From Martensiomyces pterosporus (taxonomy: Eukaryota > Kickxellomycota > Kickxellomycetes > Kickxellales > Kickxellaceae): DNA of 64,000 bases. The notes under the pieces are model-generated. The model ran no database searches and was not told where the DNA came from. It was given only the letters and a program-made list of their open reading frames with translations. Location: positions 97,508 to 161,507 of the forward strand of contig MU603955.1 in the NCBI GenBank assembly GCA_025201845.1. The letters run 5' to 3'. The number at the start of each line of letters is the position of its first letter. The stretch's first letter is position 1. Positions 31,507 to 42,000 of the stretch are shown here, one piece after another. Both the position numbers and the translations under genes were made by a program.

Positions 31507-33342
31507 GATCGCGTCCTTTTTTTGGCGATGCCAAGCGTTGACCGTGCTGTGCGTGTACGCAATTGCCAAGAGATATATGCAAAAGGAGGTGCACAAGTGG
31601 AAGGGCGGGGGGTTTGCGTGAATATGGTGTTTGCTAAGGATGAAAAAGAGAAGGCAGGGTATACACAGGAAGCCAGGGAAGCAAAAGAGGGAGAAAAGTA
31701 CTTTTGGAGCCTTTTTTTAAAAATCCCAGTCGAACAAGTGCTGGGGCTGGCTCTGTATGAACCAGCAGAACAAGGCAGGCTGCAGGAGGCGTGTGGAAAG
31801 TTATTTTCCCTTATTGTATACAGTTCAATGGGTGGAAAAAGCTGTCGCAGTGAGTGTGGTAGAACAGAAAGAGGACTACTAATACGATGCGCTTTCTTTT
31901 TATTAGCTGGAAGCTGCGAGAAAGCCCGATGCACCGCTCTCCTCCCACCTCCCAGCCTGTCTCGCAAACGGAATCCCGCTTTGATTTCATACAAGAAAAA
32001 GTCTGCCTGACACGCTATCCCATCTGGGATCAGCTCAACAAAGCTGCCACACGCCCTTGCTTGGCTGAGTAATACAGCTTGCCCGGCCAATTCCTGGTTT
32101 CCGCCAGGGAAACGCTTTTTTACGATAAACCCACAGCCGCACACCGCACACTGCGCAGTCTCGCCCTTGTGCTTGTCTACGCAATGGCAAAAGAGCGCTT
32201 CATATCGAACTTTCTCACCTGCGCCAGGCACCAACACCAACAAGGGACAGCAAGAGTGCAAACGGCGCTGCCTCCTTTGCGATTAGCGGTGTGTCACGCC
32301 GCCTGCTCGCATATGCACCCTCGGGTTTTGCTCGCTTTTTCAAATATAAGGAGAAAATTTTCCTTTAGCTGCCGATGATGGTGATCGCTGGCTGGCACCG
32401 CCACCGCCATTTCTCCCACTGTGCTTTTCTTGGAGCCCGCTCTAGTGCGAATTCACGAAAGAATGATCTTTCCAGACAATTTCTACATTGGAGCGGCCCG
32501 CCTCGAGGTGCCTCTGCTCCCACAGCCCCTGCCTGGATTCCTGGCAGCTTGTTCCAATTCCTCATATGCATCCTTCCCCAACGCAAGCAATTTGGGTCGT
32601 GTAAAGATGCAGGTGGTGTGGTGGTTATCGTTCTCCGTAGCAATCCATGCCGCCGAGACGCCCAGCAGGAGCAGGGTGGCGAAGAGCGCATTCTCGTTTG
32701 GACCTGCATGCCAAAAGCAGCGGTCTTGCTAGCGGCCGCCGACACTACTTTTCGAACTGTGCTATGCCACTGTGCTATCCAGTTTCTTGGCGGCTGGATG
32801 GAGGCGGGGGAGGTATCAACGGTGCGCCGCATTCATCTGACTCGCTTTTCCTGTCTGAGGCGGAAAAGCGCAGTGCTCAGAAGAGAGCGCTGCAACGCGA
32901 GTGCCTGCAGCTGGGAGCCAAACAGCAAGAGAGTGTGTGCGTCTTCTGCACAGTGCTTTCGGCATTTGCGCCTGCATCTGCATTTGCGTTTGTGTTTGTT
33001 GTTGTTCGGCTGGGGTGGACATGCGGATTTTGTGCTATTTCTCGTTCTCATTGGATCGCTCTACCTCGACTTTCGGCATTTTTCCCAGAAGATTCGCCCC
33101 GAATTGCTAGAAACCACACCACGAATCCCGCTTCTGCCCTGTATCCGCTTCTGCCCGCGGGTTTTGCTCGGCCAGCAGGTTTGCGGACCACCCATACGTG
33201 GCACGTCCGCAGTGGCTCTGTGCGGACATGCTCAAATTGCGGAGGAGCAGAGTTCACACTGGCTCCCGCAGTGCCAGAACGAGTGCCTGTTGGCTCCAAT
33301 GTAAGCCTATTTCTTTTTTCTTTGTTCAAAAGACACACTTGG

Positions 33343-34044
33343 ATGAGCTCCAGAACAGTACCAAGCATCGCGCCGTCTCCAGGGCTGCTGCTTTCCTCGC
33401 CTGCGTACGCGGACCGGCAGCTTGTCCCCGAGGAAGCACACCGGTCGCTGGCGCTCTACAGGGCCGTACTGTCCAGCCCATCCACAGACACCGCAACGCG
33501 GCTTGCGTGTTTGGCCAAATCGGCCTCCGTACTGGACGGCCTGCAGTCCGTCCGCGAGTTTGACTTGAGGCACAAGAATTCCGCCAAAAAGCACAAAAAG
33601 ATGAAGCAGCTCAGCGCCAGTGGCGGCGGCACCGGAGATGGCAACCTCCGCACACCCGCGGCCGCCGCCAATTCGCTGCCCCCCTCTTGGCAGATTTTAT
33701 TCGATCGTGCTGCCACTTACAGGGATATTGCCACTGCATACCGGCTACTTGGCGATGCCCAGAACGCTGCGTTCAACGCCGAGCGATCAGCGACACTATT
33801 TGAGACTTTGATTTACGCAACCCCGTCTTTGGCAGCTCAGCAGCAGCCGTCGACAGCACAATTGCCAAGCCCGGGGAACAATATCGATGACGGCAGTGGC
33901 GATGTGGCGGCCAGCAGGGTCTTTGCGATCAACACGCTGCTCCAGGTCTTGGGCGACTGGGTGGTCATGGAACAGGCGCTGGGTCGTGGCGGAAAGGCCG
34001 AAAAGCTACAGCAGCGCATCTCAAAATGGCGGTCCGAACGCTGA
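33343..34044 (+). CDS. Small helical protein of unknown function
   Basis: 233 residues from the ATG at 33343. The frame is open for 232 codons further upstream, but that part reads like translated non-coding DNA, so this start is preferred. Alternating helices occur at about 23-70 (VPEEAHRSLALYRAVL, then ATRLACLAKSASVLDGLQSV), 115-150 (FDRAATYRDIATAYRLLGDA) and 190-230 (INTLLQVLGDWVVMEQAL). The spacing of small and aromatic residues resembles degenerate TPR/MIT-like helical hairpins. A basic patch (KKHKKMKQ) sits near residue 86. I do not recognise the family. It converges on the Set9 gene with only 62 bp between stops, and AATAAA at 34078-34083 is in place for its transcript. Confidence 0.6.
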   Translation: MSSRTVPSIAPSPGLLLSSPAYADRQLVPEEAHRSLALYRAVLSSPSTDTATRLACLAKSASVLDGLQSVREFDLRHKNSAKKHKKMKQLSASGGGTGDGNLRTPAAAANSLPPSWQILFDRAATYRDIATAYRLLGDAQNAAFNAERSATLFETLIYATPSLAAQQQPSTAQLPSPGNNIDDGSGDVAASRVFAINTLLQVLGDWVVMEQALGRGGKAEKLQQRISKWRSER

Positions 34045-34077
34045 GAGTCTAGCAAGTCACGCATTCTATTTCATAGC

Positions 34078-34083
34078 AATAAA
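34078..34083 (+). terminator. AATAAA polyadenylation signal of the helical-protein gene
   Basis: It lies 34 nt past the stop at 34044. The Set9 gene ends 24 nt further on the other strand, so the two 3' UTRs probably overlap. Confidence 0.5.
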
Positions 34084-34106
34084 GCAAAGCGCCAGAAAGG
34101 ATACTT

Positions 34107-36737
34107 CTACTTTGCTGCTGCATTAGCTGAACCTGGGTGGCAAATGACTCTTGATGGCGGCACCCACTCGTCATACTTGTCGCTCCATCCTTTGTAGTGG
34201 ACGTAGTAGTAGAGCCCAAACCGCTCCTCGTTGCTGACAAAATCGACCTCTCTGACCTTGGCTTCGTACGCGTTCCCGTCGCGCCCATCAATAACACGGA
34301 TCGTGTCGTTCGGCTGCAGCAGATAGGGCCGAATGCACTCCAGTGACACGCCATCGCTGTGGGGATGCGTCTCGCTCTTGGCGCTGAAAAAGTCCTCAAA
34401 GAGGAGGTCTGGCGGCTCCAGTGCGGCGGGTGCTTGTGCGAGGTTCGGCGTGTCGTATAGCCGCTTCAGCGATATTATCTCGTTCACTCCAACAGTCCGT
34501 GTACTCCAAAGGTCCCCATCGTCCTTTGCGCCTGATTCCAACTCCGCCTCCAGTGACAGCGGGTCTGCAGGGATCGGCGCCGCAATGGAATTAGTGACCC
34601 CAGCAATGTCGGCAGAACCATTAGCCGCGAGCAAGGGCGTGGCTGCCGCACCAGACGCAGAGCCATTGCCATCGCTCGTGGTTGGCTGCTGCTGCTGCTG
34701 CTGAGGCCCACCGTCGCTAACCGAGGTAATGTCGACCGCTTGCTCGTCCTCATCCTCGTGTTTTACAGAAATGTCACCAGCCGTTAATTCCACCACCTTT
34801 TGCTCATGCGACGGCGGCTCTTTCTTAGGAGGGGGAGGGGGAGGTAGCTTGCGCCCATGGACAGCAAGGAACCGCCACTCGTAGTAGGCCAGCGCTCGAC
34901 GAATAGCCAGGTCATCCAAGATTTTGGGCGATTTCAGCAGCCACTCCGTGAACGGCGGCTTCGAGGGATCCAGGAGCACAATCTCGTGTGCCTGGCACTG
35001 CGAATACGATGCGTCTTCAAAATACCGCACCTGGTACGTTTTCGCCGCGTCCTGCAGCCCGGCGTCCACCGTAGCCTCGTCCGTGTTCTGCTGCACGGGT
35101 TCGGCAACTGCGTCTACGATGACGCCCGGCCACCAGTAACCAAACGACGAGTCCAATGGATCCACAAAGACGGGCGTGCCATTGGCAAGCTGCGCAAACA
35201 TCTCTGATGTCGTAGCAAGCACCGGACCCTGATCTCCATCATAGATCGTGGGTTTGTGCGGGTGTCCGTGCCGCTGTTTCCGCCGCTTAGCACCAGCACT
35301 GTCGCCGTCCTTGGGACTGGCCCCTCCTTCGGTGTCGCTATTTTGTGCACTGCCGTTAGCAGACCCAGCAGCTCCCGTGCGCTTGCGCGACGAGGCCGAT
35401 TTCCGGTGCCTGCTGCTGGTTGCTGGTTTGGGCGGCCTGCGGTCGGGCCACGGCAGGCCGAAGAGAAACTCGTGGCGCGCACACCGATGGCACAGCAGCT
35501 TCGGCTGCCTCTTGCCATTGCTACCCCGCTTTATGTCACTGCCATCGGGCTTAGAGGCTGTCGTAGTAGTCAGCGGGATGGGCAATGCTGACACGAGCAT
35601 CTCCGTGCCTAGAGCGCCGCCATCGGCGCTGTCAGTGTCGAGTGGGCCATCGTAGCGCTCGCTGCAGCAGGTGCACAGGAGGATGCCGCTGTCGCCATTC
35701 TGCCCGTTTTGGTTGGTGGTGCTCATTCGGCTGTTGCTTCGGCTGCTCAAACAACTGGCAGGGGTCACTGAGCGCCGTCCCTTATTTCGCGTCCGCATGC
35801 GAATGTCGCTGCTGCTGCTAGGTGCTGCGATCCCGCTAGATGGCGATGGCGTGGTAGTCGCCGACTCTGTATCAGTGTCCGCTGGCGTCTGTGAAGCCGA
35901 GGACGATGACTCGCCGTTGTGCCCACTGCCTCCTCCATCGTGTTTGCCCTCTTGTGGTGCGTTGTGCAGCTTGCCGGCGTTTCTCGCATACCAGCCACGC
36001 GAGTACTTTTCGCAGGTAGCGCACAGACACTCGCAATTTCCTTCGCCAAAGTAGTTGTTGCCATAATGCGTGGTAATTTCCTCTCCCGGCTCAATCGTCT
36101 TGAGCGCCTGGAAGCAAATAGCGTCCGAGCCCAGCGCGGTGAACCTGCAATTCGAATCGCAATCGTGGTTAACAAACCGTGCCGGTCCCAAGAAAAGGCA
36201 CATGCTCTTTTTCTTGCTCCACCACATGACGCTAAAGTCCGCGCCCTCTTTCTCCATCCTCTGGATCTCCAAGTCGCCCAGCTTGGCCACGCTGCCCGAG
36301 CACAGATTGATGACCATGCCCAGGGTGTACCTCTTTGTCGCAACAATCTTTGCCTCGCGCCTTCCAGTCACCACCTTGTACCTATCCGTTTGCCCAATCT
36401 CGTATCCGGCCTCGGGAAGGTACATGGAGAAGTAGCGCCCGGCATGCAGCTTGAAGTCTTCCAGCCGGATGGCCGACTTGTGCCGCAGGAACCCAGAGAT
36501 GTATTCGTTGGCCAGAAGCTCCTGCACCGCCTGTGCCAGCCCGACTTGTCCTGTGGCTAGCCGGCGGACCAGGTCGATTATCACCGGCTGGTTGGCGCGT
36601 GCGTGTCGGCGGCGCTTAAACATCTTGCGTGTCTCGAACCACAGCCCCACCTGATCCAGGAGAACGTCGTTGAGTAGGTCGTCGTACTTTGATAGTGTCA
36701 GTGCGTCCATCGTAGACACTGAGGACTGAAGCGTCAT
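34107..36737 (-). CDS. Set9/Suv4-20-type histone H4 Lys20 methyltransferase with PWWP-like and chromo-barrel modules
   Basis: 876 residues from the ATG at 36737, or 867 from a second ATG at 36710 (MDALTLSKYDDLL) that matches the usual family N-terminus better. A helical N-domain (10-105) precedes the SET domain (about 110-236): FVNHDCDSNC (188-197) is the AdoMet/lysine-channel motif and THYGNNYF holds Tyr225. The Cys cluster CECLCATC (235-242) is the post-SET zinc site. A treble-Cys segment CHRCARHEFLFGLPWP follows, as in fungal Set9. Near 515-600, PVFVDPLDSSFGYWWPGVIV and YQVRYFED resemble a PWWP/Tudor-like reader. Residues 810-866 (YYYVHYKGWSDKYDEWVPP) form a chromo-barrel/Tudor-knot. H4K20 methylation supports checkpoint-mediator recruitment in fission yeast. 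It shares an 856-bp divergent promoter region with CKS1. Confidence 0.9.
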   Translation of the reverse strand: MTLQSSVSTMDALTLSKYDDLLNDVLLDQVGLWFETRKMFKRRRHARANQPVIIDLVRRLATGQVGLAQAVQELLANEYISGFLRHKSAIRLEDFKLHAGRYFSMYLPEAGYEIGQTDRYKVVTGRREAKIVATKRYTLGMVINLCSGSVAKLGDLEIQRMEKEGADFSVMWWSKKKSMCLFLGPARFVNHDCDSNCRFTALGSDAICFQALKTIEPGEEITTHYGNNYFGEGNCECLCATCEKYSRGWYARNAGKLHNAPQEGKHDGGGSGHNGESSSSASQTPADTDTESATTTPSPSSGIAAPSSSSDIRMRTRNKGRRSVTPASCLSSRSNSRMSTTNQNGQNGDSGILLCTCCSERYDGPLDTDSADGGALGTEMLVSALPIPLTTTTASKPDGSDIKRGSNGKRQPKLLCHRCARHEFLFGLPWPDRRPPKPATSSRHRKSASSRKRTGAAGSANGSAQNSDTEGGASPKDGDSAGAKRRKQRHGHPHKPTIYDGDQGPVLATTSEMFAQLANGTPVFVDPLDSSFGYWWPGVIVDAVAEPVQQNTDEATVDAGLQDAAKTYQVRYFEDASYSQCQAHEIVLLDPSKPPFTEWLLKSPKILDDLAIRRALAYYEWRFLAVHGRKLPPPPPPKKEPPSHEQKVVELTAGDISVKHEDEDEQAVDITSVSDGGPQQQQQQPTTSDGNGSASGAAATPLLAANGSADIAGVTNSIAAPIPADPLSLEAELESGAKDDGDLWSTRTVGVNEIISLKRLYDTPNLAQAPAALEPPDLLFEDFFSAKSETHPHSDGVSLECIRPYLLQPNDTIRVIDGRDGNAYEAKVREVDFVSNEERFGLYYYVHYKGWSDKYDEWVPPSRVICHPGSANAAAK

Positions 36738-37593
36738 TTGTCCAGAAGGAGTACGGAGCAGAAGGCGAAGGAGAAGAAAAGGGCGGGTGCATGTAGCGGG
36801 TATTATGTAATACAGGCGAATTCGCCAGGTTGCTTCTCGAGGCTCCCTCGCTCTCTCTCAGCAGACGAAAAGTGTGCGTCAAAACCCCTGCGCTCGCAGA
36901 GTACTCTGTGCCTCTCTTACTGCCGCTCTCGCCAGCCGAGTTAGGGACGATAAAGAAGCTGGGGAGGGAGGGCGGTGCTGAGGGTAGTAATGGCAAATAA
37001 GCGAACAAAAGTAAACACAAATTATTATTATTCCTCTGTCCAGGTACGCATAGACGACCGCAACCAACAGCAGCCCAGACAAACAAACAATAGAGTTGAT
37101 AGTAATAGCAATAATGGAGAACTGAGTGGGCAAAGGCAAGGTGGGCTCTGGTGTATGCCATTCCAGAAATTCATATACGCGCGTGTGGAAGAAGCGGCTC
37201 GGCTTGCGCGAGTCGCTCTGGGCAGCTCTCTTGTATTAAAATTTTGTTACTTGCAGCCGAAGGGGATTGTCACTCACCGCGAAGCCGCGCCGTTGCCTGC
37301 TCTCAGCTCCTTTTCTACACCTGCTATTTCATACTCTCAATTTTGTCGGCCACGCGTTTTTTCTTTCTTTTTCCAATCCAACGCCAGCCTCTCCCTCCTT
37401 TCATTCGCTATTTTATTCGTATTCATTCGGCACGAGGAACAGCAGCAGACAACCCGGAGGGTGCTTTGCCTTTTTTTTTGCTATCTCTTTCTTACCGCCT
37501 CTTGTGAGCAATCTCGCTTAATTTACTGCACACACAGCCCTACACATACCTCCACTTGCCCCTGCTTTATTCTTTTCTCTTTTTGGAAGGATA
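36738..37593. other. Divergent promoter region of Set9 and CKS1 genes
   Basis: 856 bp. It contains a forkhead-type core GTAAACA (37011-37017) and long pyrimidine tracts on the CKS1 side. No gene is supported. Confidence 0.55.
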
Positions 37594-38174
37594 ATGATGG
37601 CGTTTGCTGGCGAGAACAACAGTGGCAGCAGCGCTAATAGCGGCCTCGGCGGCGATGGACAGCCGCACCGCAAGCTTGCGCTTGAGGAGCAGATGGCAGC
37701 GGACATCAAGCAGTTCTCAGACGACATCTATTACTCCGAGCGCTACTACGATGACGAGTTTGAATACCGGCATGTGTCGCTGCCCGAGGGACTGCGGAAA
37801 TACTTGCCAAACCCGCCGAGGCTGATGACAGAGGACGAGTGGCGCTCGCTGGGCGTTCGGCAGTCGCCCGGGTGGGAGCATTATATGGTTCATGGTAAGT
37901 GGAATGAATGATGGCGGTGGATTGAGGTTGGAATAGTGTCCAGAGTCCTGTTTTCGCTCCCCCTACTCCCGCTGCTTTTGTTGCTGTGTCCGCGTATCCT
38001 TCCTGTGCGCAACAGTGGCATTGCGATCCGTAGTCAAGCTCTGCGTGCGACTAATGCTCTGTGTGCTCCATTTGCTGTCCATTCTTTGGTGTGTCCGTAG
38101 AGCCCGAGCCGCATGTGCTGCTGTTTAAGCGCGAAAAGAATTTCCAGGAGAAGTACCCTAACGGAAGGCCATGA
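37594..38174 (+). CDS. CKS1: CKS1, cyclin-dependent kinase regulatory subunit, two exons
   Basis: Exon 1 is 37594-37894 and exon 2 is 38101-38174, with a 206-nt GT-AG intron carrying a CTAAT branch-like site; the product is 124 residues. The junction VHG/E rebuilds the invariant [16 protein letters not shown]. Conserved features include [40 protein letters not shown] and the HxPEPH hinge that in other Cks proteins governs strand exchange. The first ~42 residues form a Ser/Gly-rich extension not present in the human protein. Cks1 binds the CDK and acts as a phospho-threonine adaptor for multisite substrate phosphorylation and for APC/C and SCF targets. Two ATGs are adjacent at 37594 and 37597; either could serve. 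Confidence 0.96.
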
Positions 38175-38294
38175 AGACACCACCTCGCCTTTTCTGAACT
38201 GCCCGGGACCCTGTGTCTGTGAGGCACCTATCGTCTGTACAAGAAATTTTTCCCTACAAACATGTTTTAAAATGAGCTGAGCAAGCAAGCATCA

Positions 38295-38300
38295 AATAAA
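38295..38300 (+). terminator. AATAAA polyadenylation signal of CKS1
   Basis: Lies 121 nt past the CKS1 stop and 47 nt before the palindrome. Confidence 0.45.
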
Positions 38301-38346
38301 GCCCATCTTTCTACGCACCCGGTCTGCAGTGCATGGTCACAGGTAA

Positions 38347-38380
38347 CCTGCTTGCTTCCATCGCGATAGAAGCAAGCAGG
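38347..38380. repeat. 34-bp near-perfect palindrome
   Basis: CCTGCTTGCTTC (38347-38358) is the exact reverse complement of 38369-38380. The centre ATCGCGAT is itself palindromic, so only one base pair in 17 mismatches. RNA copied from it would form a very stable hairpin. Confidence 0.9.
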
Positions 38381-39014
38381 CGGTGTGTATATGGAATGCG
38401 TGGTAACTACGCCATGCGACCCAGCCATTCTTGTCCTTTGGTATAATAGGCCGGGTCTCCGAACCAACACACCCAATTCTTCTTCCGTTTCCTTGCTCGT
38501 AGCACAAGTATAGGGAATAATGAGCAGCGCGCACACTCCCAACGACGACGCGCCAGCACTGGTCACTGCCATGCTCCCAGGCAGCCTTTCCTCGTCTAGG
38601 ACAGCATCCTCCGTCGGTGATCAGCAGGAGCCGTCTCTGATTCCTGCAGTGAGCAATCTCGTGGAGATTCGCTGAGATTGAGGGCGAAGGCGACGGAGAG
38701 AGATTGCCAGCCACCATCAAATTGTCCACTCCGCCACTGCCCGACGACATCCGTGCCACGGCGTCTCCTTCTGCTGCGCGTTGGTGATCGGGAATACCTC
38801 GCTATTCCTAGCAACTAGCACGAGCCACTGGCAATCGTGTTTTTGTTATATGCGATACCACGACATTTTTGGCATTGAAATACAGTGAGAAGGAGCAAGG
38901 AAGCAAGTGTGCGAGCAAGCGAGTAACCACAGAGTAGGAAAGAAAATGCTACAAAGGATTATACTTTTAACACAGATTCCCCAAGAAACCCACCAGCTCG
39001 GTGGGCACCAGTTG

Positions 39015-42000
39015 TTAGTGCAGGGGGTGCTCAGATCCTTTCAGCACATCCTGAATCACACTGATATAGTCCATGCACTGCCAGTACTGCTGCATGCCCT
39101 CGAGGACCTTCACCATGCACGACAGGTTCTCGTACGCGCGCACCAGCCGAGAGGCTCTGACCTTAATCGATGCCCTCTTCTCCATTGCGTGCCTGTTAGG
39201 TGGTGGAGGCGCCGAGTTGGAGAGGTGTACGGCGGTAGCCAGCATGATGGCCGAATTGTTGACGCTCATGGACAGTGGCCGCATCTGGTCCGTTGACTTG
39301 CTGATGCGCTGCGAAATGCCCAGTATTTCCTCGGCTTCCTTGTCCAGCGAGGTTGCGTCGCGGTCGCCGAGCCCCTGGGGTGCATGGCTAGGGCACACAG
39401 AGACCTCTCCGTCACTGGTGCTGTTGTTCCCTGAAGGCGCGCCAGGTCCCTGCCACACACGCGTCTGCTGCTGCGCCGCCGCGTCATTGCTCTTGTAGCA
39501 AGGCGGGCTGTCGGCAGGTCGTGGAGCCGCCTTGAAACACCCTTCGCTCTCCTTCAGCAACCGCTTAATGTGGCCGACCTGCACCTGCGCAACCAAAAAC
39601 ATCCACCAAGCCGTTGAGGGCTGCAGCCTCATGTAAAAATCAGGGTCCGACAGGATCGGGTTGTCGGCGCCAGGCCCCGTCCCCGGCGCATTGAACGCCG
39701 ACCCCGGCTGCGACAAGATGTTGGCGTCGCCCGCGGCAACCTTCTCCTGGAATGTGGGCAGGGGTGAGCCGCCTAGGAGGAGGAACTTTGGGTGCTTTCC
39801 GCGTAGCACCAACGCCAGCTGCTCGGCAGTAGACACGCAGCCTTCCCACGCAATGCCGGCCATATCGGAGAGGTCGTGCAGAATGTCGCTGGCTGCATTG
39901 GCGCCTGTCAGTGCTGGTGACGGCTGAGCACTGGTTGCTGGTGCGCCGACTCCGTTAAGCCCGCCTAGCCCAAGACTTAGCCCAGACATAAAGCCATTGT
40001 CTCCGAGCCTACTTCCTGCCTCGTTCATCTCGGCATCCGACTGCATCGTATCATCGATTCCGGCCGACGCTGTTGGCCTTTGCTGCTGTTGCTGGTGGTG
40101 GTGGTGGTGGTGGTGGTGGTGCGGTTGGGCACTAGCACTTATGCTCATGGGGCTTCCAATGACGCTGCCGTATATCGACGACCCGTTGACGCTACTGCCA
40201 CCGCCGTTGGCAATGTTGTCCAAGTTACTGGTGATGTTGTCCATCAGGGGCGCCATGGCGCTGCCAAACGACTCGATGCCAAACTCTGACAGCCCGCCGC
40301 TGACGCCCAGGTCAAGACCTGCCGCGGTTGCCGCAGAAATCCCGGTGGCTGTAGCAAACTGGTGCTGCGAGTAATCAACATGCGGGGTCTGGGTGTCCGG
40401 AGATGCCCAGGGAGCGGGTTGAGCGCCAAGCTGGTGCTGCTGATTGCCGGTCATTGGGGTATGCAGCTGCCCACGCAAACCAAGATGATCTTGCAAGTTG
40501 GCTAACTGCTGCTGCTGCTGCTGCTGCTGGCGGATGTAGCGGGAGAAATCTGTGTACAGCTGCAGAATGACTCCATGGGACATGATGATGGTTGAGTGGG
40601 CAGCAATCAAGTAGTAATAGTACTGGTGGCGATATTGCCTGTTGTACAACTCGGACGGTACGCGGTTGATGACTTCGGAGAACCTGAGAAAGATGGAGTC
40701 AAGCCACTTGTTGAGCTGCAAGTGGAGCCACGACCATGACGACTTGACCTTCTCCAGGCGCTCAGCCCACAGCACAAACTGCCGCTTGCGCTTCAGGTAC
40801 GGGTAATTCTCATTGACAAACACGGGGTCGGCGTGGAAGAACGAGCGGATTGCCAGTGAGCGCAGGTTGTTGAGTCTCCGCAGGTGGTCGCAGAACTCGA
40901 TCATCAGCCGCTCCAAGTAAAATGCACCCGGGTGGTATAGCCAGGGTGGGCGGCAGTCGTGGAAGCCGTTGAGCCGGAGGTACTCGTGGCTCTGCTGCGC
41001 CGACGACAGCCGGTCGCCGAACCCCAGGTCGCGCGGCAGCTGCACGTTCAGCCGGTCACTACTGTCGGTATTCAGGCTATCCGGGAACGGCGAGGAGTAC
41101 ATGGAGTTTGCAGACGCCTGGGCCAAGAACTCGCTGATGCTGTCGCCCAGAGGCACGCTACCAGAGGCCAGTGCTGCTGCACTGCTAGGCGCGTCTCTGT
41201 GCGTGGACATTGCGTGGATGGGGTCGGTGCCCTTGGACATACTCAGCGTGGGGCTCATCCACTCCTCGTCGCTGCACGGCAAGCGCACGCAATACGAGTC
41301 GGGCGGTATCTCCAGGGGCACATTCATCACATTCGCCGTAAAGTAGTCAACAAACACAAGGAACCACCAGATCCTCCGTTTGGTCTCCAGCTCGACCATG
41401 TCCTCGATGGACTTTGGACACGAGCAGGCAGGTGGATGAGAGCGTGACAGAACATGTGGGCGATCAAAGTTGCCGCTGAACGAAATCATCGGATTCGACG
41501 GCACAAATGTGGCATCCATGTTCTGGAACCCCATCGTGCGTGCCGTGCACACAGCCTTGACCAAGAACATCCTCGATTTGAGCATGTTGCCCTGGCCCAT
41601 GAAATACACCGACAGAAACAGCATCCCATGGATTGTGTCCACCGTTCCCAAATCGCCGTGGTTCAGCTGGATACTGGCCAGGCCGCAGGATGTGGATGCG
41701 TGGCGGTCGCCGTTGAGGAATGCCATCCCGTTGAGCGAGTGCAGGCTGGGTCGGCGCGAGTACCGGCTGGCCACAGCCATGATGGCGTAAATCAGGACGG
41801 GCGACACTTGGCCGCCGGCCACGCGTTTGCGGAACGTCACCTCGTGCAGAGTTTGCACGCCCATGTAGAAGTACTCGAACACGCCGTTCATATGCTCGTC
41901 CAGGTCGCCTTTGGCTGGAAGTGGGTAAGTCAACACATCAAATAGGGGCCGGCCGAAGTTGTCGGCTCCTTCTGCGCTCAGCCCGTCCAGCACCTCTTCT

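Larger units (their letters stand above)
29996..33342. other. 3.3-kb gene-free region between divergent trihelix and helical-protein genes
   Basis: Contains a 15-bp direct repeat (30107-30136) and a hexanucleotide TTTGCG/TCTGCG run (31471-31506). Between 32375 and 33304 two plus-strand frames are open at once for over 200 codons, but neither resembles a protein family. The region between 31443 and 32261 is open on minus and reads through the hexanucleotide run; it is also unconvincing. No RNA gene was recognised. Confidence 0.5.
38175..39014. other. Convergent intergenic region, CKS1 and large Zn2Cys6 gene
   Basis: 840 bp between two 3' ends. It contains AATAAA at 38295-38300 (CKS1 side) and a near-perfect 34-bp palindrome at 38347-38380. 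Short open frames on the minus strand look like noise. Confidence 0.55.

Noticed and set aside
31443..32261. 272-codon minus-strand frame near the hexanucleotide repeat
   Set aside because: Its end is just the translated repeat (DADANANANADA); the rest shows no family features.
37011..37017. Forkhead core GTAAACA between Set9 and CKS1 as a G2/M control site
   Set aside because: A single 7-mer in 856 bp is expected by chance too often to be claimed.
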